61,855 nt of DNA from Candidatus Caccoplasma merdavium. GTDB taxonomy: Bacteria > Bacteroidota > Bacteroidia > Bacteroidales > UBA11471. Below are positions 43,636-52,045 of this stretch, one piece after another. The stretch covers positions 1 through 61,855 of the forward strand of contig DVLI01000013.1 in the NCBI GenBank assembly GCA_018715595.1. The letters are read 5' to 3'. The notes beneath the pieces are model-generated. The model did not search any database, was not told where the DNA came from, and was given only the letters and a program-made list of their open reading frames with translations. Every line of letters begins with the position of its first letter. The stretch's first letter is position 1. A program made the translations under genes and the position numbers.

Positions 43636-45863
43636 GACTCTCTCGGGGTGTAGAGGGGTGTTTCGCGGGCGACGCTTTTTACCCCTTTTATGGTTTTGAT
43701 TTTCTTTATCAAGGCGTTGAGGGCTGTCGTGTCGTCGACAAGGACGGTGATGTGCCCTTGGAACAGGCCGTCGTTGGAGTCGATGGCGATGCTGCGCATC
43801 GAGACGCGTTTTTCTTTGGAAATGACCGACGTGATGTTGGTTACGATGCCGATGTCGTCGTTGCCGATGACTCGCAGCACGATGGCGTATTGCGACCCTT
43901 GTTTGCCCGACCAGCGGGCTTTTACGATGCGGTATCCGAATTGGGTGCGCAGATTTTCGGCATTGGGGCAGTCCTCGCGGTGTATTTTGATGCTTCCCTG
44001 GGAGGAGACGAACCCGAATATCTTGTCTCCGAAAATGGGGTTGCAGCATTTCGACAGTTTGTAGTCGAGCCCTTTGATGTTTTGGTCGATGACCAGTTCG
44101 TCTTCGCCGAGGCTGTCGCCCGACTGGGTGGCGATAAAGTTCTCGGCCGTGCGGTTTTCGGTCGACTCTTCGTTGTTTTCCTTGTGTTCTATCTCGTGAT
44201 AGAGGTCGAGTATGTGGTTGACGTCGAGCCGCTCCTGGGCCAGTGCGCAATAGAAATCGGTTACGGTCTTGTAGCCGGTCTTGCGAATGAGCTTCATGAG
44301 TATGGCGTCGTTGACGTCGATTTTGCGGTTTTTGAATCGCCGGCTCAGCATCTCTTTGCCCATCTCGGCCTCCTTGTGCTGGATTTCGTTGAGGGCTTGT
44401 TTTATTTTTACCCGGGCTTTGGAGGTGCAGGCGATGTTGAGCCACTCCTGTTTGGGTTTTTGGGTGGGCGAGGTGAGTATTTCGATGGTGTCTCCGCTTT
44501 TCAGCTTATACCTGATGGTCTGGTTCTTGCCGTTGACCTTGCCGCCTGTGCAGCGACAGCCCAACTGGCTGTGTATGAGGAAGGCGAAGTCGAGCAGCGT
44601 GGCGCCTTTGGCCAGTTTGTAGAGGTCGCCTTTGGGGGTGAAGACAAAGACCTCTTTGTCGTAGAGGTCCATGCGGAATTCTTTCATCAACTCCATGGGG
44701 CCTCCGTCGCCCGATTCGAGTATGTCGCGCACGTTGTTGAGCCAGTCGTCGAGACCTTTCTCGCTTTTCAGCCCCTTGTATTTCCAGTGGGCGGCGAGCC
44801 CCCGTTCGGCGATTTCGTCCATGCGTTTGGTGCGTATTTGCACCTCGACCCAGCGGTCTCCGGGTCCCCATACGGTGATGTGTAGCGACTCGTAACCGTT
44901 GCTTTTGGGCACCGAGAGCCAGTCTTTCAGCCGTTTGGGGTTGGGCCGGTACATGTCGGTGATGATGGAATAGACGTGCCAACAGTCGGCCGACTCCTTT
45001 TCTATCGGGCTGTCGAGTACCACGCGTATGGCGAATAGGTCGTAGATGCCTTCGATGTCGACGTTTTGTTTTCTTATTTTGTTCAGAATGGAGGATATGG
45101 ACTTGGTGCGCCCTTTTATCTCGAATTTCAGGCCGGCGTCGAGTAACTTCTGTTTGATGGGGGCGATAAATTCGCGGATATATTTGTCGCGCGACTCCTT
45201 GGTCTCGCTTAGTTTGTGGGCGATGCGGTCGTATTCGTCGCGCTGGGTATATTTCAGGGCGAGGTCTTCGAGCTCGGTTTTTATGCGGTAGAGACCCAAC
45301 CGGTGGGCGAGCGGCGCATAGAGGTAGGAGGCTTCATAGGCGACGTTTTCGCGGAACTTGGTGTTGGGGTGGTGGTTGATCATGCGCATGAGGCACAATC
45401 GGTCGGCAATCATGATGATAATCACGCGCACGTCCTCGGCAAAAGTGAGCAACAGGTTGCGGAAGTTGTCGCTTTGTACGGTCTCTTGCTTGGCATAGAG
45501 GCTGCTGGCCTTGATGAGGCCGCGAATGATTTTTACGCAGTCGGCGCCGAAGAGGTCTTCGACCCGGTCGAAGGCGATGCGTTCCTCGACGACGAGGTTG
45601 CAAGTCAGTACGGCCGCCAACGTGCTGCGGTCGAGACCCACCTCTTGTGAGAGTATCAGAGCTGTTTCGATGTCGCGGAGCAGCCGGTTCAACCCGTTGG
45701 CGTCGCGCAAATAGCTGCCCGACAGCACGGCTTCGGAAATATGTTTGCGTAAAAAGAGAAATTCTTTTTCCCCGATGAGAGGACGTGCCGTTGCAAACAA
45801 CGCACGGTAGGCACAAAGGAACTCTTTGCGCTCGGCGGCGGTAAAGTATTGTTTCTCATTCAT
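43632..45863 (-). CDS. relA: RelA/SpoT family (p)ppGpp synthetase with degenerate hydrolase site
   Basis: A 743-residue long RSH protein. The N-terminal HD-type region is present, but the metal-binding HD pair expected in LLHDVVED is replaced by VLTCNLVVEE (about residues 85-94), and ADRLHNMR is ADRLCLMR. The hydrolase is therefore probably inactive. The synthetase domain (about 220-340) keeps GRTKSISSILNKI and NGYESLHITV. TGS domain (VFVFTPKGDLYKLAKGATLL), zinc-finger/helical region and a C-terminal ACT domain follow. Likely a dedicated (p)ppGpp synthetase of the ribosome-responsive RelA type. Start at 45863; the in-frame ATG at 45893 lies in the -7 box (45891-45898). Confidence 0.94.
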   Translation of the reverse strand: MNEKQYFTAAERKEFLCAYRALFATARPLIGEKEFLFLRKHISEAVLSGSYLRDANGLNRLLRDIETALILSQEVGLDRSTLAAVLTCNLVVEERIAFDRVEDLFGADCVKIIRGLIKASSLYAKQETVQSDNFRNLLLTFAEDVRVIIIMIADRLCLMRMINHHPNTKFRENVAYEASYLYAPLAHRLGLYRIKTELEDLALKYTQRDEYDRIAHKLSETKESRDKYIREFIAPIKQKLLDAGLKFEIKGRTKSISSILNKIRKQNVDIEGIYDLFAIRVVLDSPIEKESADCWHVYSIITDMYRPNPKRLKDWLSVPKSNGYESLHITVWGPGDRWVEVQIRTKRMDEIAERGLAAHWKYKGLKSEKGLDDWLNNVRDILESGDGGPMELMKEFRMDLYDKEVFVFTPKGDLYKLAKGATLLDFAFLIHSQLGCRCTGGKVNGKNQTIRYKLKSGDTIEILTSPTQKPKQEWLNIACTSKARVKIKQALNEIQHKEAEMGKEMLSRRFKNRKIDVNDAILMKLIRKTGYKTVTDFYCALAQERLDVNHILDLYHEIEHKENNEESTENRTAENFIATQSGDSLGEDELVIDQNIKGLDYKLSKCCNPIFGDKIFGFVSSQGSIKIHREDCPNAENLRTQFGYRIVKARWSGKQGSQYAIVLRVIGNDDIGIVTNITSVISKEKRVSMRSIAIDSNDGLFQGHITVLVDDTTALNALIKKIKTIKGVKSVARETPLYTPRES

Positions 45864-45890
45864 AAAACCGACAAGTATTGAAAACCGATT

Positions 45891-45898
45891 CAAATATA
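45891..45898 (-). promoter_or_regulatory. -7 box (TATATTTG) of relA
   Basis: Minus-strand TAnnTTTG match 28 bases upstream of the chosen start; decides against the 45893 ATG. Confidence 0.55.
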
Positions 45899-45920
45899 AG
45901 TTTTTTTTGCTCGATAATAA

Positions 45921-45951
45921 TTGTTTTTACCGATGATTTTTTTTAAATTTG
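45921..45951 (+). promoter_or_regulatory. Promoter of the DUF4301 gene
   Basis: TTG at 45921-45923 and TAAATTTG at 45944-45951, spacer 20 bases, 38 bases upstream of the ATG at 45990. Confidence 0.6.
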
Positions 45952-45989
45952 AGAAGTTTTCGATTTCTGACAATCCTAAAACAAATACT

Positions 45990-47507
45990 ATGTTTACACC
46001 CGAAGATTTAGACCTATTGAAGCAGAAGGGAATCTCTGCACAACAAATCGAAGAACAGTTGCATTGTTTCGAAACCGGTTTCCCCTACCTCAAACTCGAA
46101 GCCCCGGCCGGGCTGGGAAACGGTATCCTTTCGCTCGACGACACGGCCGTAGACCATTACCTCGAAGTGTGGGAAGAATATTTGACGACCAATCCCGCCA
46201 TTGTGAAGTTTGTCCCCGCGTCGGGCGCTGCCAGCCGCATGTTCAAGAATCTTTTTGAATTTGTCGATGCCGATTACACCGAGCCGACGACCGATTTCGA
46301 GAAGAAATTTTTCGGACACATACACAATTTTGCCTTCTTTGCCGACCTCAATGCCGCTTGCCTCAAAAACGAAGGCCGGGACATCGATGCCCTGATGGCT
46401 GCCGGCTGTTACAAAGCGGTGGTCGAAAATCTCCTTTTGGAAAAAGGTCTCAATTACGGAGCCCTTCCCAAAGGCATGTTGAAGTTCCACCACTATCCCG
46501 AGACCGATCGCACCGCCATGGAAGAACATCTCGCCGAAGGGGCCATGTATGCCCGCAATGAAGCCGGCGACGTGAACGTGCATTTTACGGTGTCGCACGA
46601 GCATTTGCCCTACTTCAAGCAAGTGGTCGCCGACAAGCAGGCCGCCTATGAAAAGGAGTATGACGTGAAGTACCACATCAGTTTCTCCGAGCAGAAACCG
46701 TCGACCGATACCATTGCCGCCGACATGGAAAACAAACCTTTCCGCGACAAAGGCAAATTGCTCTTCCGCCCCGGCGGACACGGAGCCCTCATCGAGAACC
46801 TCAATGACATCGATGCCGATGTGATATTCATCAAGAACATCGACAACGTAGTGCCCGACCGCATCAAACCCGAGACCGTGCGCTTCAAGAAAATCATCGG
46901 CGGAGTGCTCGTCTCGCTCAAAAAACAAATCGACACCTATGTGGCCATGCTCGAAAGCGGCAAATACACGATGGACGACGTGCGTGAGGTGATACTCTTC
47001 CTGCAACAGCAGCTCTTCACCCGTCACCCCGACATCAAGAAGATGGAAGATGCCGAGTTGGTCGTCTATCTGCTCAAAAAACTGCGCCGCCCCCTGCGCG
47101 TGTGCGGTATGGTGAAGAACGTGGGAGAACCCGGCGGAGGCCCGTTCCTCGTCTATAACGAAGACGGCTCCTTCTCACCGCAAATTCTCGAAAGTTCGCA
47201 AATCGACTTGAAGAATCCCGACTCCAAAGCCATGTTCGACAAGTCGACCCACTTCAACCCCGTCGATTTGGTATGTGCCGTCAAAAACGGAAAAGGCGAG
47301 AAATATGACTTGCCGCAGTATGTCGACAAGAAAACCGGTTTTATCTCTTACAAGTCGAAAAACGGCAAAGAGTTGAAAGCCCTCGAATTGCCTGGACTGT
47401 GGAACGGAGCCATGTCCGACTGGAACACCCTCTTTGTCGAGGTGCCCATCTCCACGTTCAATCCCGTGAAGACGGTCAACGACCTCCTGCGCGAGCAACA
47501 CCAGTAA
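45990..47507 (+). CDS. DUF4301 family protein, nucleotidyltransferase-like
   Basis: A 505-residue cytoplasmic protein matching DUF4301, found mainly in Bacteroidota. Near residue 70 it has IVKFVPASGAASRMFKNL, which resembles the G-x-G-x-R-M loop of sugar-nucleotide pyrophosphorylases. Near residue 255 LLFRPGGHGALIENL and VIFIKNIDNVVPD recall the UDP-sugar pyrophosphorylase fold. No substrate can be named. Start at 45990 (MFTPEDLDLLKQ) from promoter position; the frame extends upstream to 45921 inside the promoter. Divergent from relA, ends at a terminator. Confidence 0.85.
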   Translation: MFTPEDLDLLKQKGISAQQIEEQLHCFETGFPYLKLEAPAGLGNGILSLDDTAVDHYLEVWEEYLTTNPAIVKFVPASGAASRMFKNLFEFVDADYTEPTTDFEKKFFGHIHNFAFFADLNAACLKNEGRDIDALMAAGCYKAVVENLLLEKGLNYGALPKGMLKFHHYPETDRTAMEEHLAEGAMYARNEAGDVNVHFTVSHEHLPYFKQVVADKQAAYEKEYDVKYHISFSEQKPSTDTIAADMENKPFRDKGKLLFRPGGHGALIENLNDIDADVIFIKNIDNVVPDRIKPETVRFKKIIGGVLVSLKKQIDTYVAMLESGKYTMDDVREVILFLQQQLFTRHPDIKKMEDAELVVYLLKKLRRPLRVCGMVKNVGEPGGGPFLVYNEDGSFSPQILESSQIDLKNPDSKAMFDKSTHFNPVDLVCAVKNGKGEKYDLPQYVDKKTGFISYKSKNGKELKALELPGLWNGAMSDWNTLFVEVPISTFNPVKTVNDLLREQHQ

Positions 47508-47525
47508 CACCAATCAATCTGTGAA

Positions 47526-47566
47526 AGCAGCGGACTGCGCGTTTCCCCGGGCAGCCCGCTGCTTTT
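47526..47566 (+). terminator. Terminator of the DUF4301 gene
   Basis: Stem AAGCAGCGGaCTGC with GCAGcCCGCTGCTT, loop of about 12 bases, then TTTT. Confidence 0.8.
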
Positions 47567-47608
47567 GCATGGAGAAGTCCCGGCCGGGCGTAAATTGTGG
47601 CGGTGCTC

Positions 47609-47641
47609 TTGCCCGGAATTCAATAGAAAAGGTTATCTTTG
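47609..47641 (+). promoter_or_regulatory. Promoter of the saccharopine-dehydrogenase-family gene
   Basis: TTG at 47609-47611 and TATCTTTG at 47634-47641, spacer 22 bases; ATG at 47683. Confidence 0.6.
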
Positions 47642-47682
47642 TAGCGGTATAAACCGACAACACAAAAAAACAACAACGCAAA

Positions 47683-48876
47683 ATGGGAAAAGTCCTCATT
47701 ATCGGTGCCGGCGGCGTAGCTACCGTGGCCGCGCACAAAGTGGCGCAGAACGCCGATGTTTTTACTGAAATCATGATTGCCAGTCGCACCCAGTCGAAGT
47801 GCGACGCCATTGTCGAAGCGATAGGGAACAAGGCTATCAAGACCGCCCAGGTCGATGCCGACGACGTGGAACAGCTGGTCGCCCTCTTTGAGAGTTTCCG
47901 TCCCGACATCGTGATGAACCTTGCCTTGCCCTACCAAGACCTCACCATCATGGAGGCTTGCCTGCGCACCGGTGTCAATTACCTCGACACGGCCAATTAC
48001 GAGCCCAAAGACGAAGCCCATTTCGAGTACAGCTGGCAGTGGGCCTACAAAGACCGTTTCGAGAAAGCCGGCCTCACCGCCATTCTCGGTTGCGGCTTCG
48101 ACCCGGGGGTGACCAGCGTTTACACCGCCTATGCCGCCAAGCACTATTTCGATGAGATTCATTATCTCGACATCGTCGATTGCAATGCCGGCGACCACCA
48201 CAAGGCATTTGCCACCAACTTCAATCCCGAAATCAACATTCGCGAAATTACCCAGAAGGGTCTCTATTGGGAAGACGGCAAGTGGATTGAAACCGAACCC
48301 CTCGAAATACACCGTCCGCTTACCTATCCCAACATCGGCCCCCGCGAGAGCTACCTGCTCCATCACGAAGAGTTGGAGAGCCTGGTCAAGAACTATCCTA
48401 CCATTAAGCGGGCTCGTTTCTGGATGACCTTCGGGCAGGAGTATCTCACCCACCTGCGCGTGATACAAAACATCGGTATGGCCAGCATCAAGCCCATCAA
48501 TTACAACGGCATGGAAATCGTCCCGTTGCAATTCCTCAAAGCCGTGCTGCCCAATCCGCAAGACCTCGGCGAGAACTACGAGGGCGAGACCTCGATAGGT
48601 TGCCGCATACGAGGTGTCAAAGACGGCAAGGAGCTCACCTATTATGTCTACAACAACTGTTCGCACCGAGCCGCTTATGAAGAGACTGGCATGCAGGGCG
48701 TAAGCTACACCACCGGTGTACCGGCCATGATAGGTGCCATGATGTTCCTCAAAGGCATCTGGAAAAAGCCGGGTGTATACAATGTCGAGGAGTTCGATCC
48801 CGACCCCTTCATGGAGCAGCTCAACAAGCAGGGGTTGCCTTGGCACGAGATTTTCGGCGGCGACCTCGAACTGTAA
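47683..48876 (+). CDS. Saccharopine dehydrogenase family protein, probable carboxynorspermidine synthase
   Basis: A 397-residue Rossmann-fold oxidoreductase. The N-terminal NAD(P) loop is VLIIGAGGVATVAAHK, followed by IMIASRTQSKCDAIVE. The centre has NLALPYQDLTIMEACLRTGV and ILGCGFDPGVTSVYTAYA. The pattern fits carboxynorspermidine dehydrogenase (CASDH), which makes carboxyspermidine from putrescine or diaminopropane and aspartate semialdehyde in the alternative spermidine pathway of gut Bacteroidota. The partner decarboxylase gene nspC is not in the window, so lysine-pathway saccharopine dehydrogenase cannot be excluded by context. Confidence 0.88.
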   Translation: MGKVLIIGAGGVATVAAHKVAQNADVFTEIMIASRTQSKCDAIVEAIGNKAIKTAQVDADDVEQLVALFESFRPDIVMNLALPYQDLTIMEACLRTGVNYLDTANYEPKDEAHFEYSWQWAYKDRFEKAGLTAILGCGFDPGVTSVYTAYAAKHYFDEIHYLDIVDCNAGDHHKAFATNFNPEINIREITQKGLYWEDGKWIETEPLEIHRPLTYPNIGPRESYLLHHEELESLVKNYPTIKRARFWMTFGQEYLTHLRVIQNIGMASIKPINYNGMEIVPLQFLKAVLPNPQDLGENYEGETSIGCRIRGVKDGKELTYYVYNNCSHRAAYEETGMQGVSYTTGVPAMIGAMMFLKGIWKKPGVYNVEEFDPDPFMEQLNKQGLPWHEIFGGDLEL

Positions 48877-48898
48877 TGTCCAATCCTTATCATTATAT

Positions 48899-48929
48899 AA
48901 AAAGGCATCGAGTATTCGATGCCTTTTTT
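48899..48929 (+). terminator. Terminator of the carboxynorspermidine synthase gene
   Basis: A 13-bp stem AAAAAGGCATCGA/TCGATGCCTTTTT with a 4-base loop and a T run. Confidence 0.9.
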
Positions 48930-48988
48930 GTCAGTGTGTCCCGTATCCGCAAGAGAAGATTTTTATAAAAGATAAATGTCATTCACCA

Positions 48989-49021
48989 TTTGGAAAACTG
49001 GGTATTTTATGCTTATCTTTG
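48989..49021 (+). promoter_or_regulatory. Promoter of bcp-recA
   Basis: TTTG at 48989-48992 and TATCTTTG at 49014-49021, spacer 21 bases. The leader to the bcp ATG is about 60 bases. Confidence 0.7.
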
Positions 49022-49090
49022 TCCAAGGTAGCGTGTTGTCCCTGTGCGGTTTTTCACGGGACAAAACCCTGTCATAAATCCCAAACAGAT

Positions 49091-49540
49091 ATGAAAGTAG
49101 GAGACCTTGCCCCCGACGTGTGGGGCGTGAATCAGAACGGAAAAGAGATACGTCGCAGCGACTATCAAGGTCGCAAAGTCGCCCTTTATTTCTATCCCAA
49201 AGACAATACTTCGGGTTGCACGGCCGAGGCTTGCAATCTGCGCGACGGCTACGAAGCCTTGCGGGCTGCCGGCTACGAGGTGGTGGGCGTGAGCAAGGAC
49301 AGTGAAGCGTCGCACCGCAAGTTTATCGAGAAACAGTCGTTGCCCTTTGACCTCATTGCCGACACCGATACCTCGCTCAATCAGTCATTCGGCGTGTGGA
49401 CCGAGAAAAAACTCTACGGCCGGGCCTATATGGGTACGGCCCGCACGACCTTTATCATCGACGAAAACGGTGTGGTGGAACGTATCATCGACAAGGTCGA
49501 TACCAAAAACCATGCCGACCAAATACTGAACAATAAATAA
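49091..49540 (+). CDS. bcp: Thioredoxin-dependent thiol peroxidase (Bcp/PrxQ)
   Basis: A 149-residue peroxiredoxin reducing hydrogen and organic peroxides. The peroxidatic Cys is in [15 protein letters not shown], with the resolving Cys five residues on, the alpha-helix type of PrxQ. The start at 49091 ([10 protein letters not shown]) is the family N-terminus; the frame continues upstream into the preceding gene and terminator without coding character. recA begins 10 bases after the stop, so an oxidative defence gene and the recombinase share a transcript. Confidence 0.96.
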   Translation: MKVGDLAPDVWGVNQNGKEIRRSDYQGRKVALYFYPKDNTSGCTAEACNLRDGYEALRAAGYEVVGVSKDSEASHRKFIEKQSLPFDLIADTDTSLNQSFGVWTEKKLYGRAYMGTARTTFIIDENGVVERIIDKVDTKNHADQILNNK

Positions 49541-49550
49541 AATAGATAAT

Positions 49551-50582
49551 ATGGAAGAAGAAGTAAAAAAAGAACCGGCCAAAATTCCGGTTCCTGCCGA
49601 GAAGCTCAATGCGCTCCGTGCCGCGATGGACAAAATCGAGAAAAACTACGGCAAAGGCGCCATTATGAAACTGGGCGATGACCAGGTCGAGGAGATTGCC
49701 GTCATACCCTCGGGCTCTATTTCCCTCAATGCCGCGCTCGGAGTGGGTGGTTATCCCCGTGGGCGTGTCATCGAGATATACGGTCCCGAGTCGTCGGGAA
49801 AAACGACCTTGGCCATACATGCCATAGCCGAGGCTCAAAAAGCCGGCGGCATCGCTGCCATCATCGATGCCGAGCACGCTTTCGACCGCTTCTATGCCGA
49901 GAAGTTGGGCGTCGATGTCGAAAACCTTTGGATTTCACAACCCGATAGCGGCGAGCAGGCGCTCGAAATTGCCGAGCAGCTTATCCGCTCGTCGGCCGTC
50001 GACATCGTGGTCATCGACTCCGTGGCGGCCCTTACCCCCAAAGCCGAACTCGAAGGTGACATGGGCGATTCGAAGATGGGCTTGCAGGCTCGTCTCATGT
50101 CGCAGGCTCTGCGCAAACTCACCGCTACCATCAGCAAGACCAATACCACCTGCATCTTCATCAACCAGTTGCGCGACAAGCTCGGTGTGATGTTTGGCAA
50201 CCCCGAGACCACTACCGGTGGTAATGCCTTGAAGTTTTACGCCTCGGTGCGCCTCGACATTCGCCGCATCAGTCAAATCAAGGACGGCGAAGAGGTCATC
50301 GGTAACCAGACCCGCGTGAAGGTGGTCAAAAACAAAGTGGCGCCTCCTTTCCGCAAAGCCGAGTTCGACATCATGTTTGGCGAGGGTATTTCCCGTTCGG
50401 GCGAAATCATCGACCTGGGTGTCGACAAGGGCATCATCAAGAAAAGCGGTTCCTGGTTCAGCTACAACGACACGAAGTTGGGGCAAGGCCGCGATGCCGC
50501 CAAGAAGTGCATACAAGACAACCCCGAGTTGGCCGACGAGCTCGAAGCCCTCATCATGGAAGCTCTCAAAGCCGGGAAATAA
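49551..50582 (+). CDS. recA: Recombinase RecA
   Basis: A 343-residue RecA: Walker A GPESSGKT at residues 78-85, DAEHAFD, L1 region [18 protein letters not shown] and L2 [18 protein letters not shown]. Catalyses ATP-dependent strand exchange in homologous recombination. Length normal. Cotranscribed with bcp. No recognisable LexA box of a studied type is visible upstream. Confidence 0.99.
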   Translation: MEEEVKKEPAKIPVPAEKLNALRAAMDKIEKNYGKGAIMKLGDDQVEEIAVIPSGSISLNAALGVGGYPRGRVIEIYGPESSGKTTLAIHAIAEAQKAGGIAAIIDAEHAFDRFYAEKLGVDVENLWISQPDSGEQALEIAEQLIRSSAVDIVVIDSVAALTPKAELEGDMGDSKMGLQARLMSQALRKLTATISKTNTTCIFINQLRDKLGVMFGNPETTTGGNALKFYASVRLDIRRISQIKDGEEVIGNQTRVKVVKNKVAPPFRKAEFDIMFGEGISRSGEIIDLGVDKGIIKKSGSWFSYNDTKLGQGRDAAKKCIQDNPELADELEALIMEALKAGK

Positions 50583-50600
50583 CTGTTTCGCGGAGATACA

Positions 50601-50636
50601 AAAAAAGAGGAAGCCTTGCCGGGTTTCCTCTTTTTT
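50601..50636. terminator. Terminator after recA
   Basis: Stem AAAAAAGAGGAAgCC with GGgTTTCCTCTTTTTT; T runs on both strands serve the convergent gene too. Confidence 0.85.
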
Positions 50637-50661
50637 GCAGTTAGAGTATGACGTTGGGTTT

Positions 50662-51213
50662 TTAGTATCTGAGGTCCTCTTCGCTCATGTCGAGGTCGTC
50701 AAATCCTTCGGTGTCGAGTTCCGAGGGGTCGTAGTCGTCGTTGCCGTAAAACTCTTCGTCGATACCGAGGTCGTTGTTCTTGATGTTCTTTTCCATCTCT
50801 TCGAAGTCTACGGACTGGGCGGGAGGGTTGCCCATGGATTTGGTGCAGACGGCCTTTTTCAGGTTTTTGCCGGTGATGATTTCGCGCAGTTCCATGAAGA
50901 ATGCGCGTTCGGTCATGTTGTCGAAGACGAAGAGCATGCGTTGTTTCTCCTCTTCAAGCAGTTCGCTCAGTCGGGTTTCACCCATGACCCACGAGTCTTC
51001 GTCATAGCCGGTTTCCATGTCCATCAGCGTAACCTCGGTTTTCTTTTCCCAGTTGTCCTCGCAGATGAAGAATGAGGTCAGTTGGTCTTTGGCAAAGCCC
51101 ACCGAGTCGAGTATGGCGTCGTTCAATTCGAGAAACGTCGCTTCGGAATCGATTTCTATTTCACGGGCGAAGTGGTCGACTTCGTCGGAGAGAATCAAAA
51201 ATTTATAAACCAT
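50662..51213 (-). CDS. pRiA4b ORF-3-like (IS1096 TnpR-type passenger fold) protein
   Basis: A 183-residue acidic protein. The N-terminus MVYKFLILSDEVDHFAREIE with LNDAILDSVGFAKDQLTSFF is the PRiA4_ORF3-type fold, which in many databases carries the misleading transposon-derived name. The C-terminal 50 residues are strongly acidic (EEFYGNDDYDPSELDTEGFDD). No transposase, inverted repeats or target duplications are nearby, so it looks like a resident gene. Function unknown. It starts 34 bases after lpxA and may be the last gene of the lpx run. Confidence 0.8.
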   Translation of the reverse strand: MVYKFLILSDEVDHFAREIEIDSEATFLELNDAILDSVGFAKDQLTSFFICEDNWEKKTEVTLMDMETGYDEDSWVMGETRLSELLEEEKQRMLFVFDNMTERAFFMELREIITGKNLKKAVCTKSMGNPPAQSVDFEEMEKNIKNNDLGIDEEFYGNDDYDPSELDTEGFDDLDMSEEDLRY

Positions 51214-51247
51214 AATATTAGTAGAACCTCTTAGTTTTAAGCGTTTG

Positions 51248-52024
51248 TTATTTAAGTCCGCGCACGATGCCGCGTTCGGAGGAGTGTACGAATTGTAGGA
51301 TTTCGTCGCGCTCGGGAGTGGCAGCGACGTTTTCTTCGATGTATTTGAGCGCGTCGCTGGTGTTCATGCCTGACATGTAGATGCAACGGTACACTTCTTG
51401 TATCACGGCGATGGCCTCGTCGCTGAATCCGCGCCGACGCAACCCTACGGTATTGATGCCGGCAAAGGCGATGGGGGTGTGGCCTATCTTGGCGTAGGGC
51501 GGAATGTCTTTGTTGACCTGCGAGCCTCCCTGTATCATGACATGGCTGCCGATGTGGGTAAACTGGTGGCACAGTACGCCGCCGCTGAGAATGGCGTAGT
51601 CGTCGATAACGACTTCTCCGGCAATCTGAGAGGAGTTGGAGATGATGATGTTGTTTCCGAGTTTGCAGTCATGGGCAATGTGCACATAGGCCATGAGCAG
51701 GCAGTTGTTGCCGACGATGGTTTTGCCTTTTGAGGCGGTGCCCCTGTTTACGGTGACATATTCGCGCAGGGTGGTGTTGTCGCCGATTTCGGCCGTGGTC
51801 TCTTCGCCTCTGAATTTGAGGTCTTGGGGAATGGCCGATACGACGGCTCCCGGGAATATGGTACAGTTCTTGCCGATGCGGGCGCCTTCGAGAATGGTTG
51901 CGTTGGACATGATGCGGGTCCCGTCGCCGATGACGACATTCTTGTCGATGGTGACAAACGGGCCTATTTCGACATTGTTACCGATTTGGGCTTCGGGGTG
52001 AACAAATGATAATGGGTGCTGCAT
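51248..52024 (-). CDS. lpxA: Acyl-ACP--UDP-N-acetylglucosamine O-acyltransferase
   Basis: A 258-residue left-handed beta-helix enzyme of hexapeptide repeats, the first step of lipid A synthesis. Begins MQHPLSFVHPEAQIGNNVE; the catalytic His is in LLMAYVHIAHDC; the C-terminal helical domain begins after GLRRRGFSDEAI. 21 bases after lpxC-fabZ. Confidence 0.97.
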   Translation of the reverse strand: MQHPLSFVHPEAQIGNNVEIGPFVTIDKNVVIGDGTRIMSNATILEGARIGKNCTIFPGAVVSAIPQDLKFRGEETTAEIGDNTTLREYVTVNRGTASKGKTIVGNNCLLMAYVHIAHDCKLGNNIIISNSSQIAGEVVIDDYAILSGGVLCHQFTHIGSHVMIQGGSQVNKDIPPYAKIGHTPIAFAGINTVGLRRRGFSDEAIAVIQEVYRCIYMSGMNTSDALKYIEENVAATPERDEILQFVHSSERGIVRGLK

Positions 52025-52045
52025 GAGATATGAGGGTTAGGACTT

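Noticed and set aside
43636..44445. An N-terminal extension of the lipoprotein gene to 44445
   Set aside because: The extension is an out-of-phase reading of relA; the lipoprotein signal begins at 43635.
50662..51213. A transposon remnant, given the TnpR-passenger-like family name
   Set aside because: There is no transposase, terminal inverted repeat or target-site duplication nearby, and the gene has ordinary composition within the lpx run.
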